Part shown: piece after piece, positions 1-7,601 of the stretch | Numbering within the stretch: position 1 is the stretch's first letter | Layout of the letters: each line of letters opens with the position of its first letter | Assembly (NCBI GenBank): GCA_002711415.1 | Contig: PARI01000002.1 | Location: 40,707-94,582 of the forward strand | Direction: 5' to 3' | Source of the DNA: Phycisphaerae bacterium | GTDB taxonomy: Bacteria > Planctomycetota > Phycisphaerae > Phycisphaerales > SM1A02 | DNA: 53,876 bases | Notes under the pieces: model-generated | What the model was told of the DNA's origin: nothing | The model's database searches: none | What the model saw: only the letters and a program-made list of their open reading frames with translations | Made by a program: the position numbers and the translations under genes

Positions 1-807
1 GACGATGTCGGGCAGTTGGTTCATCCGCTCGGTCAGGTTCCGTGGACCGTCCCCGGTGACCAGAACATCGGCCTCGTAGTGGACGCTCACCGAACCGTCA
101 GCGCTCCAGATGGGCCATGTCCTTCCTACCGTACGCGTCTCGGTCGTCCCGAGTGCGATCATGGGTTCGACCGCCACAAGGTGCCCCTCCTCCCACGGCA
201 TCCAGGCATCCGGCCACTCGCCCGGATAGCTCGGGACGACATTGGAGATGAACGGCTTGTCGTGGAGGCTCCGGCCGTACCCGTGGCCACCGAGGCCCCT
301 CGTGAGGAAGTACCCTTTTTCCTTCTCGACGTACTCCTGGACGCTCCTGGCATACTCGATCAGCGGCTTGCCGACCTGCAACTGCTCCACGCCACGGCGA
401 AGTGATTCCTTTCCACACTCCATCAGGTCTCGTGATGCATCATCGATCGCCTCGATCCCGTAGGTCCAGGCGGCGTCGCCGATCCAGCCCCGGTACTTGA
501 CCCCGATATCGACCGAGATGATGTCGCCCGCTTCGAGCGGTCGCTCCAGCGAATCGTGCGTTCCGTGGACGATGCAGTCGTTGACCGAGAGGCAGGCCTG
601 GTTGGGAAAGGGAGGATGTCCCCTGACCCGGTATCCCTTGAACGCGCTGGCGCAGCCGAGTGATTCGAGGATCACTTGGACCTGCCGGTCCACCTCCAGG
701 AGCGTCCGGCCCGGCCCAAGGTACTCGACCAGCTGCTCATGGGTCCTGGTGACCATGTCCGCGGCGGCTGTTGCCGAATCGATGTCCGCTGGTTTCCTTA
801 CGAGCAT
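1..807 (-). CDS. map: Methionine aminopeptidase, type I (3' end cut by window edge)
   Basis: Removes the initiator Met from nascent proteins in the cytosol. The reading frame is open from the ATG at 807 to the left edge (269 codons, no stop), so the C-terminus is missing only slightly if at all. The M24 metal-ligand set is visible: H81 (IVHG), D100 and D111 (SVDIG...GWIGDAA), H175 (GGHGYGRSLH) and the Glu of VAVEPMI, plus the last Glu in VHYEADVLVT where most homologues have QFEHTVLVT. There is no Shine-Dalgarno; a TTGACC-N16-TACCAT promoter ends 6 nt before the ATG, suggesting a leaderless mRNA. It is not in the secY cluster, where map often sits. Confidence 0.95.
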   Translation of the reverse strand, partial: MLVRKPADIDSATAAADMVTRTHEQLVEYLGPGRTLLEVDRQVQVILESLGCASAFKGYRVRGHPPFPNQACLSVNDCIVHGTHDSLERPLEAGDIISVDIGVKYRGWIGDAAWTYGIEAIDDASRDLMECGKESLRRGVEQLQVGKPLIEYARSVQEYVEKEKGYFLTRGLGGHGYGRSLHDKPFISNVVPSYPGEWPDAWMPWEEGHLVAVEPMIALGTTETRTVGRTWPIWSADGSVSVHYEADVLVTGDGPRNLTERMNQLPDIV

Positions 808-813
808 CAGCGG

Positions 814-841
814 ATGGTAGTGGCCTCGTCGACTGGGTCAA
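814..841 (-). promoter_or_regulatory. Promoter of map, leaderless arrangement
   Basis: On the minus strand TTGACC (841-836), a 16-nt spacer and TACCAT (819-814) lie so that only 6 nt (CCGCTG) separate the -10 hexamer from the ATG at 807. Initiation 6-7 nt after a -10 element would start the RNA at or next to the A of the ATG. No purine-rich ribosome-binding site is present. Inference from sequence only. Confidence 0.55.
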
Positions 842-858
842 ACCTGTGGAAAATCAAC

Positions 859-887
859 AGGGGCGATGAACCATGTTCATCGCCCCT
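859..887 (-). terminator. Hairpin terminator after the Asn/Trp-rich gene
   Basis: A perfect 13-bp inverted repeat (859-871 with 875-887) with a 3-nt loop lies 22 bp past the stop of the 910-1404 gene and before map. On the minus strand it is followed by GTTGATTTTCC, a short and imperfect T tract. Confidence 0.65.
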
Positions 888-909
888 GGTGTTCTTCGGT
901 CGGAGTCGA

Positions 910-1404
910 TCAGGCGACGTTTCGCTTGTTCTCCGTGCAGCCGGCCTGGTCCTGCGGGAATCCCCATGCGCCGCCCTGCGAGGGGGTCGTATTCTGGGAG
1001 TTCTCGTTCTGGAAGTTGCCGGTGAATCCGTTGAAGAAGCCGTTGTAGCCGTTGAAGGCGGGGGTGTTGTAGCCGTTGAAGCCCTGCCAGTTCCATGACG
1101 GGTTCCATGCCCACGCGCCTGGGTTGGAGAACTGGTTGTTCCACGGGGTCCAGCCCTGGTTCCAATTGTTGAATCCGTTGAACCAGTTGTTGCTCCAGTC
1201 GTTGAATCCGTTGAACCAGTTGTTGTTCCAACCGTTGAAACCGTTGAACCAGTTGTTGTTCCAGTTGTTGTTGAATCCACCGCTGTAGTTCCAGGGGGTG
1301 GTCCCGTTGTGCCAGCCGCTGGGCGTCCAGTTGCACGAGGCATCGTTGCCGCCCCAGGGGTTGTTCCAGTTCCAGAAATTCGGTGTCGGATTGAAGTTGT
1401 TCAT
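910..1404 (-). CDS. Asn/Trp/Phe-rich low-complexity repeat protein, unknown function
   Basis: 164 residues with about 28% Asn, 12% Trp and 10% Phe, plus Gly, and almost no Lys, Arg or aliphatic residues. The centre holds three near-identical 11-residue repeats of the type NNNWFNGFN(G/D/N)W, encoded by 33-nt direct repeats. There is no signal peptide or membrane segment; the last ten residues (QAGCTENKRN and following) are the only charged part. The start ATG has a GAGGAGT ribosome-binding site 12 nt upstream, and a strong hairpin follows the stop, so it looks like a genuine monocistronic gene between hutI and map. Its composition resembles prion-like or phase-separating sequences; no family is recognised. 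Confidence 0.75.
   Translation of the reverse strand: MNNFNPTPNFWNWNNPWGGNDASCNWTPSGWHNGTTPWNYSGGFNNNWNNNWFNGFNGWNNNWFNGFNDWSNNWFNGFNNWNQGWTPWNNQFSNPGAWAWNPSWNWQGFNGYNTPAFNGYNGFFNGFTGNFQNENSQNTTPSQGGAWGFPQDQAGCTENKRNVA
1168..1266 (-). repeat. Three 33-nt tandem direct repeats inside the Asn/Trp-rich gene
   Basis: Copies begin at 1168, 1201 and 1234, exactly 33 nt apart; each contains the core ccgttgaaccagttgttg (plus strand). The unit is in phase with the reading frame and encodes the 11-residue aromatic/Asn repeat, so copy number can change without a frameshift. Confidence 0.9.
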
Positions 1405-1588
1405 CGTGTTATGACTCCTCGAGTGTGTTCGTGTTCAGCCAACTCATCATGCCGGTGGCAGGGGGATGGCCATCGCCCATGGTGGGCATCCAGATCGGCA
1501 ACGGAGCCGATCACGTTCCCAATCGGCCCATGCAGGGACCGACTTCATCGCGAAGCATGAATTGACCATGAAAGTTCGAGTCCGGCGT

Positions 1589-2824
1589 TCAGGCCCTTCC
1601 CAGGGCCCTCCAGACCCCCCCGGTGACGGTTGCCAGCGGGCCGGCGGTGGCGAAGTCGCATCCGAGGCTGCGTTCATCCTCCTCCTGGAGGATCGCCAGG
1701 TCAGCCCGCTTGCCAGGCTCGATCGAACCAACCTGGTCCTGGAGTCCCAGGACGCATGCGGCATTCCAGGTCGCCGCCGTGATGACCTCCGATGGCAGGA
1801 GCCTGAGCTTCCTGCAGCCCAGCGCCATCGCCATGGGCAGGGACGGGGTCGGGGCCGAGCCCGGGTTGCAGTTGCTTGCGATGGCGATCGCCCCATCGGC
1901 ATCCACCAGTTCGCGTGCAGGGGCGTACCGATCATCCAGCGTGAATCCGCTGTTCGGCAGCGCGACACCGATGGTGCTGCTGCGTGCGAGGTGTTCCAGG
2001 TCCGATGGTGTCGTCGCCTCGAGGTGATCGACGCTCACGGCTCCCATCTCGACAGCCAGCCTGGTCATTCCAAGGCTGTTGAACTGGTCGGCATGGACGC
2101 GGATCGGGCAGCCCAGGTCCATCGCATTCTCGAAGAGGCGCCTGCAGTCGGCGAGCGACCAGGCCCCGGTCTCGCAGTAGGCGTCGCAGGGAATCGGGCC
2201 GAATGCATCGACGACGGCTGGAAGGGTCTCGTTGATGATCATCTCGACGAAGTCCGGGTTCTCCTGGTCGATCGCGTGGGCTCCAAGGAACGTCGGCTGA
2301 ACCAGCATGTCGGTCTGTTCGGCAACATCACGGATCACCTCGAGCATCTTCAACTCGGCTTCGGTGGTCAGGCCATACCCGGACTTGACCTCGACGGTTG
2401 TCGCTCCCAGGCGTGACATCTGGTCCAGGTTCGTCTCGAGCCTGCGCCGAAGTTGTTCCGGGTTCGCATCACGCACGGCTCGAACCGTGGACATGATGCC
2501 GCCGCCGGATTCGAGTATCTGGAGGTAGGTCGCACCTTGCACCTGTGCCTGGAACTCCTCGTAGCGGGATCCCGCCCAGCATGCATGGGTGTGGCAGTCG
2601 ACCAGTCCAGGCATGATCACCCTGCCACGGACATCGATCGCCTGGATGTCCGAGTCCGGTGCCGTGTCCGGTCCGACCGATTCGATGAGACCGTCTCGCA
2701 CCTGCACCCAACCGTTCTCGATCACACCCAGCTCCTTCATTCGGGCACCACGTCGTGGGCCGGGTTCCTCGTCGGATACGGCGAGTGTCAGGATCCTGCC
2801 GTTAATGAGCCTGAACGATTTCAT
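1589..2824 (-). CDS. hutI: Imidazolonepropionase
   Basis: Third step of histidine degradation: hydrolyses 4-imidazolone-5-propanoate to N-formimidoyl-L-glutamate. 411 residues, normal for HutI. Amidohydrolase landmarks: H78 and H80 (LVDCHTH), KSGYGL at 147-152, H183 (FLGAHA), H244 (RVHADQF), H267 (SVDHLEA). The ATG at 2824 follows an AGAGGAAAG ribosome-binding site; the open frame extends upstream but that part has no homology-like features. Oddity: the segment that usually reads (S/T)D-x-NPGS, whose Asp is the fourth metal/catalytic ligand, reads ASNCNPGS here (Asn at 318). No other hut gene lies nearby. Transcribed divergently from the STAS gene. Confidence 0.93.
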   Translation of the reverse strand: MKSFRLINGRILTLAVSDEEPGPRRGARMKELGVIENGWVQVRDGLIESVGPDTAPDSDIQAIDVRGRVIMPGLVDCHTHACWAGSRYEEFQAQVQGATYLQILESGGGIMSTVRAVRDANPEQLRRRLETNLDQMSRLGATTVEVKSGYGLTTEAELKMLEVIRDVAEQTDMLVQPTFLGAHAIDQENPDFVEMIINETLPAVVDAFGPIPCDAYCETGAWSLADCRRLFENAMDLGCPIRVHADQFNSLGMTRLAVEMGAVSVDHLEATTPSDLEHLARSSTIGVALPNSGFTLDDRYAPARELVDADGAIAIASNCNPGSAPTPSLPMAMALGCRKLRLLPSEVITAATWNAACVLGLQDQVGSIEPGKRADLAILQEEDERSLGCDFATAGPLATVTGGVWRALGRA

Positions 2825-2867
2825 GGTCGTGTCTTTCCTCTGGAAGGGTGCAGGGCTGTGCATGCAG

Positions 2868-2876
2868 TGGTATAAC
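2868..2876 (+). promoter_or_regulatory. Extended -10 promoter for the STAS gene
   Basis: TGGTATAAC has the form TGN-TATAAC (extended -10) with no clear -35 box. It would start transcription near 2883, leaving a leader of about 40 nt before the TTG start at 2922. It lies in the hutI/STAS divergent gap. Confidence 0.35.
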
Positions 2877-2921
2877 GGATCAGCGAGAGCCTGGTGTCGT
2901 TGCACCCCAGGGGGAACCATC

Positions 2922-3329
2922 TTGAACAGCCAGACGCCACACAATTCGCATCCCGGGCACAAGACGACCGCCTTGATGGATCTGCATCTGGACGACGGTG
3001 TGCTGACCATCATGCCAAAGGGACCCAATGTCAGCCAGCGGGAGTCCGAGATCATTTCCGAGGATGTGGAGCCCTACCTCGGGGAGTCCGTTGCGGATAC
3101 CTCCAAGCTTCGGTACCTGGTCATGGACATGTCGCAGGTCACGTTCATGTCCAGCATGGGCCTGGGCATGTGCATCGCATTCAGGAACAAGGCCGGTGCG
3201 ATGGGGGCCAAGGCCCTGATCACCGGGTTGAACGACCAGCTTCGACAGGTGCTCTCGATGATGCGCATCGACAAGCTCTACCAGGTGGTCGACGATCCCC
3301 ACAAGGTCCAGAAGATGATCAGTCGCTGA
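2922..3329 (+). CDS. STAS-domain protein (anti-sigma-factor-antagonist-like)
   Basis: About 135 residues. The C-terminal 110 residues form a STAS domain of the SpoIIAA/RsbV class: LRYLVMDMSQVTFMSSMGLG, then the helix CIAFRNKAGAMGAK and the strand ALITGL. The first Asp of the usual D-S-S-G phosphorylation loop is Ser and the residue before Gly is Met, but the serine aligned with the phosphorylated Ser is kept. The start is chosen as TTG at 2922 because AGGGGGA lies 8 nt before it; ATG at 2976 is the alternative. No kinase or sigma partner is adjacent. The 3' end overlaps the convergent ChaN-like gene by 11 bp. Confidence 0.8.
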   Translation: MNSQTPHNSHPGHKTTALMDLHLDDGVLTIMPKGPNVSQRESEIISEDVEPYLGESVADTSKLRYLVMDMSQVTFMSSMGLGMCIAFRNKAGAMGAKALITGLNDQLRQVLSMMRIDKLYQVVDDPHKVQKMISR

Positions 3330-4359
3330 TCGGATCGGCTTGGTCCATCGAGGGTTCTTCATCCTCGGGTTCATCCGGTTCCGGTTCGAGACCGTCGTAG
3401 ACGACGATGTCCGCCCTGTACAGGTCCTCCCGTCGAAGGCTGGTGTCGGTTCCAGGCTGAACGCTCATCGTCAGGATGCGAATCCCAGGGCTTCTTCGTG
3501 CGAGATGGCCGTAGGTGCCCCCGTTGAAATCCGTGTGGAACTGCCCGACCAGGTGCACGACCTTGGTGGCACCCTCCCGATGCGCGTTCCTGATCGAGTC
3601 GGCCATTGTCGCGTCCCACAGCGCCTGTGCCCTGAACCACGAGTCGACCGCCAGGTGATCAGTCGTTGCATCTTCAGCATGAGGATCGGAGTGCTGGCTC
3701 ATCAGCGATCGAAACCGTGCGCGGTAGTTGCCCCTGTCAGGATCAAGTGGCACATGAAACAGCACTTGTTCCTCCTTCGGGAGTCCGATGAGCTTGGCGT
3801 ATCCCTCGGTCCTGGCCATCGTGACGTACCGTCTCGGCGCATTGGCTGCCAGGACGGTCGCGCCCGCGGCATGACCATCGTCGATGATCGGCTGATACCA
3901 CGATTCCCATGATCCCTCGCCGGCCCAGCTGGCCGAGCCGGTTCGCTCGACGAACTCGTCCACGCTGATCCTGCCGGCCAGGTAGTCGTCCACGTACCGC
4001 TGCTCGTCCCGTTCCAGCATCTCCATCGAGAGAACCGTTCCGGGCCATCGGGAGGCCACCTCGACGATCAGCCGTCTCTGGAACTCGTGGGCGATCGGGT
4101 CATCATGCAGCTCCCCGACGAGAATCACGTCGGCCCATCCACAGGCATCCACCAGCTGTCGATGATCGACCTCGGTTCCATCGACTCCCCAGAACATGCG
4201 GAGCGTGACCGGTTCCCGTTCCGGTGCCGGCGCATGGTCGATGGCGCCGGCTGGTGTCGGAGACCATCGCGGGCTCGAACATGCTGACATCCACATCGCC
4301 GTGCAGGTGCAGAAGACCCCGAGGACGATCCGGCAAGTTCGAATGGTTGATCCGACCAT
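3319..4359 (-). CDS. ChaN-like haem/iron-binding lipoprotein (Cofac_haem_bdg family)
   Basis: 346 residues. The N-terminus is a lipoprotein signal: hydrophobic IVLGVFCTCTAMWM and a lipobox ending at C27 (MSAC-SS). The mature part matches the ChaN/PF04187 pattern: VILVGELHDDPIAHEFQ, LSMEMLERDEQ, RYVDDYLAGRIS, VLAANAPRRYV and VHLVGQFHTDF. Family members bind haem or take part in iron acquisition; a specific role here is not established. The C-terminal tail is Glu/Asp/Pro-rich. Start at 4359: a TATGCT -10-like hexamer is 6 nt upstream and there is no Shine-Dalgarno. Convergent with the STAS gene and divergent from the methyltransferase. Confidence 0.85.
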   Translation of the reverse strand: MVGSTIRTCRIVLGVFCTCTAMWMSACSSPRWSPTPAGAIDHAPAPEREPVTLRMFWGVDGTEVDHRQLVDACGWADVILVGELHDDPIAHEFQRRLIVEVASRWPGTVLSMEMLERDEQRYVDDYLAGRISVDEFVERTGSASWAGEGSWESWYQPIIDDGHAAGATVLAANAPRRYVTMARTEGYAKLIGLPKEEQVLFHVPLDPDRGNYRARFRSLMSQHSDPHAEDATTDHLAVDSWFRAQALWDATMADSIRNAHREGATKVVHLVGQFHTDFNGGTYGHLARRSPGIRILTMSVQPGTDTSLRREDLYRADIVVYDGLEPEPDEPEDEEPSMDQADPISD

Positions 4360-4365
4360 CAAGTG

Positions 4366-4371
4366 AGCATA
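4366..4371 (-). promoter_or_regulatory. -10 element 6 nt from the ChaN-like start codon
   Basis: TATGCT on the minus strand, then CACTTG, then ATG (4359). With a 17-nt spacer the -35 position reads GAGTCA (3 of 6 consensus). The spacing fits a leaderless transcript. Confidence 0.4.
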
Positions 4372-4406
4372 GCCAAAATAATCCACCTTGACTCGATGCA
4401 ACCGTG

Positions 4407-4412
4407 TACACT
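4407..4412 (+). promoter_or_regulatory. -10-like TACACT before the methyltransferase
   Basis: TACACT is followed by 8 nt and the ATG at 4421, with no ribosome-binding site between. A TTGACT lies 13 nt upstream, which is too close for a standard -35. The same hexamer precedes pheS and the yhaM-like gene. Confidence 0.35.
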
Positions 4413-4420
4413 CCGCGTCC

Positions 4421-5284
4421 ATGGGTACGACAAAGAAAAAGTCGAAGGATCGACGGAGCCGTTCGCAGCGAAAGAAGGGGTGGCGCACCGCCAGCAGCAG
4501 TGATCGTCATGAACTCTACGAACTGTCCGTGCAGAACACCGAGGCCGAGGTCGAGTTCATCGACAAGGTCTGGACGCAGCTTCGTGGTCGACTGGCCAGC
4601 TCGATCCGTGAGGATTTCTGCGGTACGGCGGCTGCCAGCGCCGAATGGGTCCTGGCCCGGGATGACAACACGGCGATCGGCTTCGACCTGGACCAGGAGG
4701 TCCTGGACTGGGGGATCAGGCGCAACAGTGAACGACTCGACGAGGAGCAGCTTCAGCGTCTGCAGGTTCACAACGCCGATGTCCGGGCCGTCCAAGCCGA
4801 GCGGGTTCAGACGATCCTGGCGATGAACTTCAGCTACTTCCTCTTCAAGACCAGGGAGGATCTTCGGCAGTACTTCGAGCATGCCAGAGAGGGGCTGCTC
4901 GATGACGGCATCTTCATCCTTGACGCCTATGGTGGCAGCGAGTCCTACGAGGAGATGGAGGAGGAAAAGGACCTGGACGGGTTCACCTACGTCTGGGACC
5001 AGGCGTCCTATGACCCGATCACCGGTGACGTCGTCAACCACATCCACTTCAGGTTTCCCGATGAGACCGAGATGACGAAGGCCTTCACGTACGAGTGGAG
5101 GCTGTGGAGTCTTCCAGAGATCCGTGAACTGCTCGAGGAGGCCGGGTTCACCAACGTCACTGTGTGGTGGGAGGGGAACGAGGAGGACAGCGAGGAGGGA
5201 AACGGGGTCTTCGAGCCAGCCGAGCATGGTGAAGCGTGTCCTGGTTGGATTGTCTACATCACCGCGGAAAAATCGTCTGCCTGA
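4421..5284 (+). CDS. Class I SAM-dependent methyltransferase
   Basis: 287 residues. After a Lys/Arg/Ser-rich N-terminal tail of about 28 residues comes a Rossmann-type SAM domain: motif I SIREDFCGTAAASAEWV, the acidic loop IGFDLDQEVLDWG, motif IV region TILAMNFSYFLF, and the later strands GIFILDAYGG and GFTNVTVWWEG. The substrate cannot be inferred. The ATG at 4421 is preferred to the in-frame TTG at 4388 because homology-like sequence starts well after it and a -10-like TACACT sits 8 nt upstream. Adjacent genes are not functionally linked in an obvious way. Confidence 0.85.
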   Translation: MGTTKKKSKDRRSRSQRKKGWRTASSSDRHELYELSVQNTEAEVEFIDKVWTQLRGRLASSIREDFCGTAAASAEWVLARDDNTAIGFDLDQEVLDWGIRRNSERLDEEQLQRLQVHNADVRAVQAERVQTILAMNFSYFLFKTREDLRQYFEHAREGLLDDGIFILDAYGGSESYEEMEEEKDLDGFTYVWDQASYDPITGDVVNHIHFRFPDETEMTKAFTYEWRLWSLPEIRELLEEAGFTNVTVWWEGNEEDSEEGNGVFEPAEHGEACPGWIVYITAEKSSA

Positions 5285-5364
5285 ATCCTAAGAGGGTGTT
5301 CCAGCCACTCCCGGACCGGTTTCATGCCCTATGATGAAGGGTCCACGCAGACCATGAGACCGCC

Positions 5365-6360
5365 ATGCTCGAGATTCCTGGAGAACATGAAACGCTGACG
5401 ACCCCGCTCCAGGAGCAGTTGCAGCAGGTGCAGATGCTGTTCCAGCAGCAGTTGGCCAGCGACCTGGATCCGGTCAACGCGCTTTGTCAGCACGTGGAGC
5501 AGTACAGGGGGAAGATGCTTCGCCCCACGATGGTCTTCCTGTCCGGGCTCGCCGTGAAGGGTGCCCGCTGGTCCGATCAGGACCTGCTCGAGCAGCATCG
5601 CGTCGTCGCGGCCGTTACTGAGATGATCCACATGGCGACGCTCGTCCATGACGACGTGCTCGACGACGCCTCGGTCCGTCGCCGAGGCACGACGGTCAAC
5701 CATCTTCACGGTAACGAGATGGCCGTGATGCTCGGGGATTACCTGATCTCGAACGCGTTCAGCCTCTGCTCGAGCCTCGACGAGCCATGGATCAACTCGG
5801 TCCTCGGCAACGTGACGAACACGCTCTGCGAGGGTGAGCTCGTCCAACTGCATCACAGGGATGATCTCCAACTGGATCGAGACACGTACTTCCAGATCAT
5901 TCGTCGAAAGACCGCTGCATTGATCGGGGCCTGCTGCCGGCTTGGAAGCATGATCTCCGGCGCCGATGCGGTGGCGGGTGAGCGGATGGACCGCTTCGGA
6001 ATGGGCCTGGGCCTGGCATTCCAGATCCAGGACGACATCCTGGACCTGGAGGGGTCACAGGAGGTCGTCGGCAAGAGCATCAACCGCGATCTCGCCAACG
6101 GCATGATGACCCTCCCGCTGATCATCCACATGGAGCAGCTGGAGCCGGAGGATCGCACTTCATTCTCCGAGTTGATCAGGACCCGTGACAGCGGGGTGCT
6201 GCTGGAACAACTCGCCCAGAGCGGTGCCATGGAGGCCGCCAGGAACCATGCGATGGACCTGGTCCGATCAGCCAAGCAGGATCTCGAAGAACTCGAGGAT
6301 TCTCCGGCGCGGCAGATGCTTCACGCCGCGGCCGATGCCGTGATCGAACGATCCTTCTGA
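5365..6360 (+). CDS. Polyprenyl (octaprenyl-type) diphosphate synthase
   Basis: 331-residue trans-isoprenyl diphosphate synthase that condenses isopentenyl diphosphate onto allylic diphosphates, probably giving the quinone side chain. First Asp-rich motif LVHDDVLDDASVRRRG (D96, D97) and second FQIQDDILDLEG (D223, D224) are intact; GKMLRPTMV, the IPP-binding Lys/Arg segment, is at 49-57. The residues before DDxxD are medium and small (Thr-Leu-Val-His), so chain length cannot be set from sequence alone. A TATGAT hexamer at 5330-5335 may be its -10. No menaquinone/ubiquinone genes are adjacent. Confidence 0.92.
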   Translation: MLEIPGEHETLTTPLQEQLQQVQMLFQQQLASDLDPVNALCQHVEQYRGKMLRPTMVFLSGLAVKGARWSDQDLLEQHRVVAAVTEMIHMATLVHDDVLDDASVRRRGTTVNHLHGNEMAVMLGDYLISNAFSLCSSLDEPWINSVLGNVTNTLCEGELVQLHHRDDLQLDRDTYFQIIRRKTAALIGACCRLGSMISGADAVAGERMDRFGMGLGLAFQIQDDILDLEGSQEVVGKSINRDLANGMMTLPLIIHMEQLEPEDRTSFSELIRTRDSGVLLEQLAQSGAMEAARNHAMDLVRSAKQDLEELEDSPARQMLHAAADAVIERSF

Positions 6361-6370
6361 GGCCGATCAA

Positions 6371-7576
6371 TCAGCCCTTGTTCCAGCGTGGCTTCGGGCC
6401 GGGACGCCCGCCCCGTGAAGCCAGATCCTGATTGGCCGTGACGATCTGGTTGAGGATGCTTTCGGACAGGTTCATCGGGTGTCCCTGCCATCGGACGATC
6501 CAGTCGCTCGAGATCACGACGACGTGCGGGATTCCTCGGATCTGGAAGGCATCCTTCATCCGCTTGTTCGGATCAAGCGCCAGGCTGTACTTGAAGTCCC
6601 TTGCCTTGAGGTTGTGCTTGCGAAGTCCCTGCTCGAAGTTGCTTTCCCGCTCATCGGAGAGGCCGACGGCGCACACATCGTTGGCAAACTTCTGGCTGAG
6701 CGTGTTCATGTGCGGGATCGACGCCCTGCATGGCGGACACCAGGTCGCCCAGAAGTCCAGGACGACCACCTTGTTGTCGGCGTTGGGAGTGGGGGTGAGC
6801 CATTCATCGACCCACATGTCCGGAGCACGCCTGCCTCGAAGATCACGGGCATTGGAGATCCGATCCTTGAACTCGGGAAACTCGACCTTGTCCATCGGAT
6901 CCTCGGTGGGCAGTTGCCGAACCTCCGCATCCGGATCGCGTTCCTCCGCAAGCAGCATCTTCACCACGTCCGGAAGGGCGGTCGCCTTGATGCCTCCCCC
7001 CCTGACGACACCATTGCGATCCACGACGATGTTGACCGGCTGTCGATAGACCCCCAGTGCATCACAGTACGTCCCCTTGCGATCAAGCATGATCGGCATC
7101 GGGATCTCGGCACGCTCCAGGAACGCCTCGAGCTTGGAGCCATCGGCAGGCGTGTGCAGGGCGAGCAGCACCAGGTCATCGTCCTCGACGTCCGAGAGGA
7201 TCTTGTGCACTTTCAGGGGCATTCTTCTCGCGGCAGAGTGCCCGTTGGTCCAGCTCTGGATCACGATGACCTTGCCGTCCAGCGAATCGATCTCGAGGTC
7301 GCCCTGGTTGTACCACTTGATGGTTCCGGGAATCTCGGGCAGTTTCCAGCCGGTGATCGAATCGATCGCCTGGCGGTCAACTGGCTTCAGTCGGTCCAGG
7401 CACTTCGCTTCCAGTCGAGGCACGTCCTGCCCATCGGACTGTGCGGAGCCGGCCATGGAGATCCAGCCAGCCATCAACACCGCCAGGACCAGGTGGAGCC
7501 CGCATGGGCCAGGCTGTCGTGTTCGGGCCGGGTGTCCGGTATGTTCAAGTGTCTGTGATTGCAGCGGCATGTTCAT
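6371..7576 (-). CDS. Secreted protein with two thioredoxin-fold (TlpA/AhpC-TSA-like) domains
   Basis: 401 residues. The N-terminal region has a twin-hydrophobic export signal (LHLVLAVLMAGWISMAGSA, residues 27-45). Domain 1 (about 80-215) has the thioredoxin fold pattern and a cis-Pro motif (RQPVNIVVD, P180) but SWTNGHSA where the CXXC should be, so it is redox-inactive as a thiol. Domain 2 (about 250-390) is a canonical TlpA/ResA-type module with FWATWCPPCR (C280, C283) and RGIPHVVVI. It is likely a periplasmic thiol-disulfide oxidoreductase. AAGGAG precedes the ATG at 7576 (alternative ATG at 7570). It lies 25 bp after panC in the same direction. Confidence 0.85.
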   Translation of the reverse strand: MNMPLQSQTLEHTGHPARTRQPGPCGLHLVLAVLMAGWISMAGSAQSDGQDVPRLEAKCLDRLKPVDRQAIDSITGWKLPEIPGTIKWYNQGDLEIDSLDGKVIVIQSWTNGHSAARRMPLKVHKILSDVEDDDLVLLALHTPADGSKLEAFLERAEIPMPIMLDRKGTYCDALGVYRQPVNIVVDRNGVVRGGGIKATALPDVVKMLLAEERDPDAEVRQLPTEDPMDKVEFPEFKDRISNARDLRGRRAPDMWVDEWLTPTPNADNKVVVLDFWATWCPPCRASIPHMNTLSQKFANDVCAVGLSDERESNFEQGLRKHNLKARDFKYSLALDPNKRMKDAFQIRGIPHVVVISSDWIVRWQGHPMNLSESILNQIVTANQDLASRGGRPGPKPRWNKG

Positions 7577-7601
7577 GGTTCTCCTTGGTCCTGTATCCAC
7601 A

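Noticed and set aside
1168-1266. Regular direct repeats that might be a CRISPR array
   Set aside because: The repeats are contiguous 33-nt units without spacers, in phase with a reading frame, so they are protein repeats.
2825-3055. N-terminal extension of hutI to the upstream start at 3055
   Set aside because: The extension would run through the STAS promoter region and start; HutI homology and a good ribosome-binding site place the start at 2824.
4103-5227. 374-codon open frame on the minus strand opposite the methyltransferase
   Set aside because: It is the antisense shadow of a clear methyltransferase gene in GC-rich DNA and has no recognisable motif or ribosome-binding site.
6479-7558. 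359-codon plus-strand frame opposite the thioredoxin-fold gene
   Set aside because: Rich in His, Arg and Asp from antisense codon bias; the minus-strand gene has WCPPC and a signal peptide.
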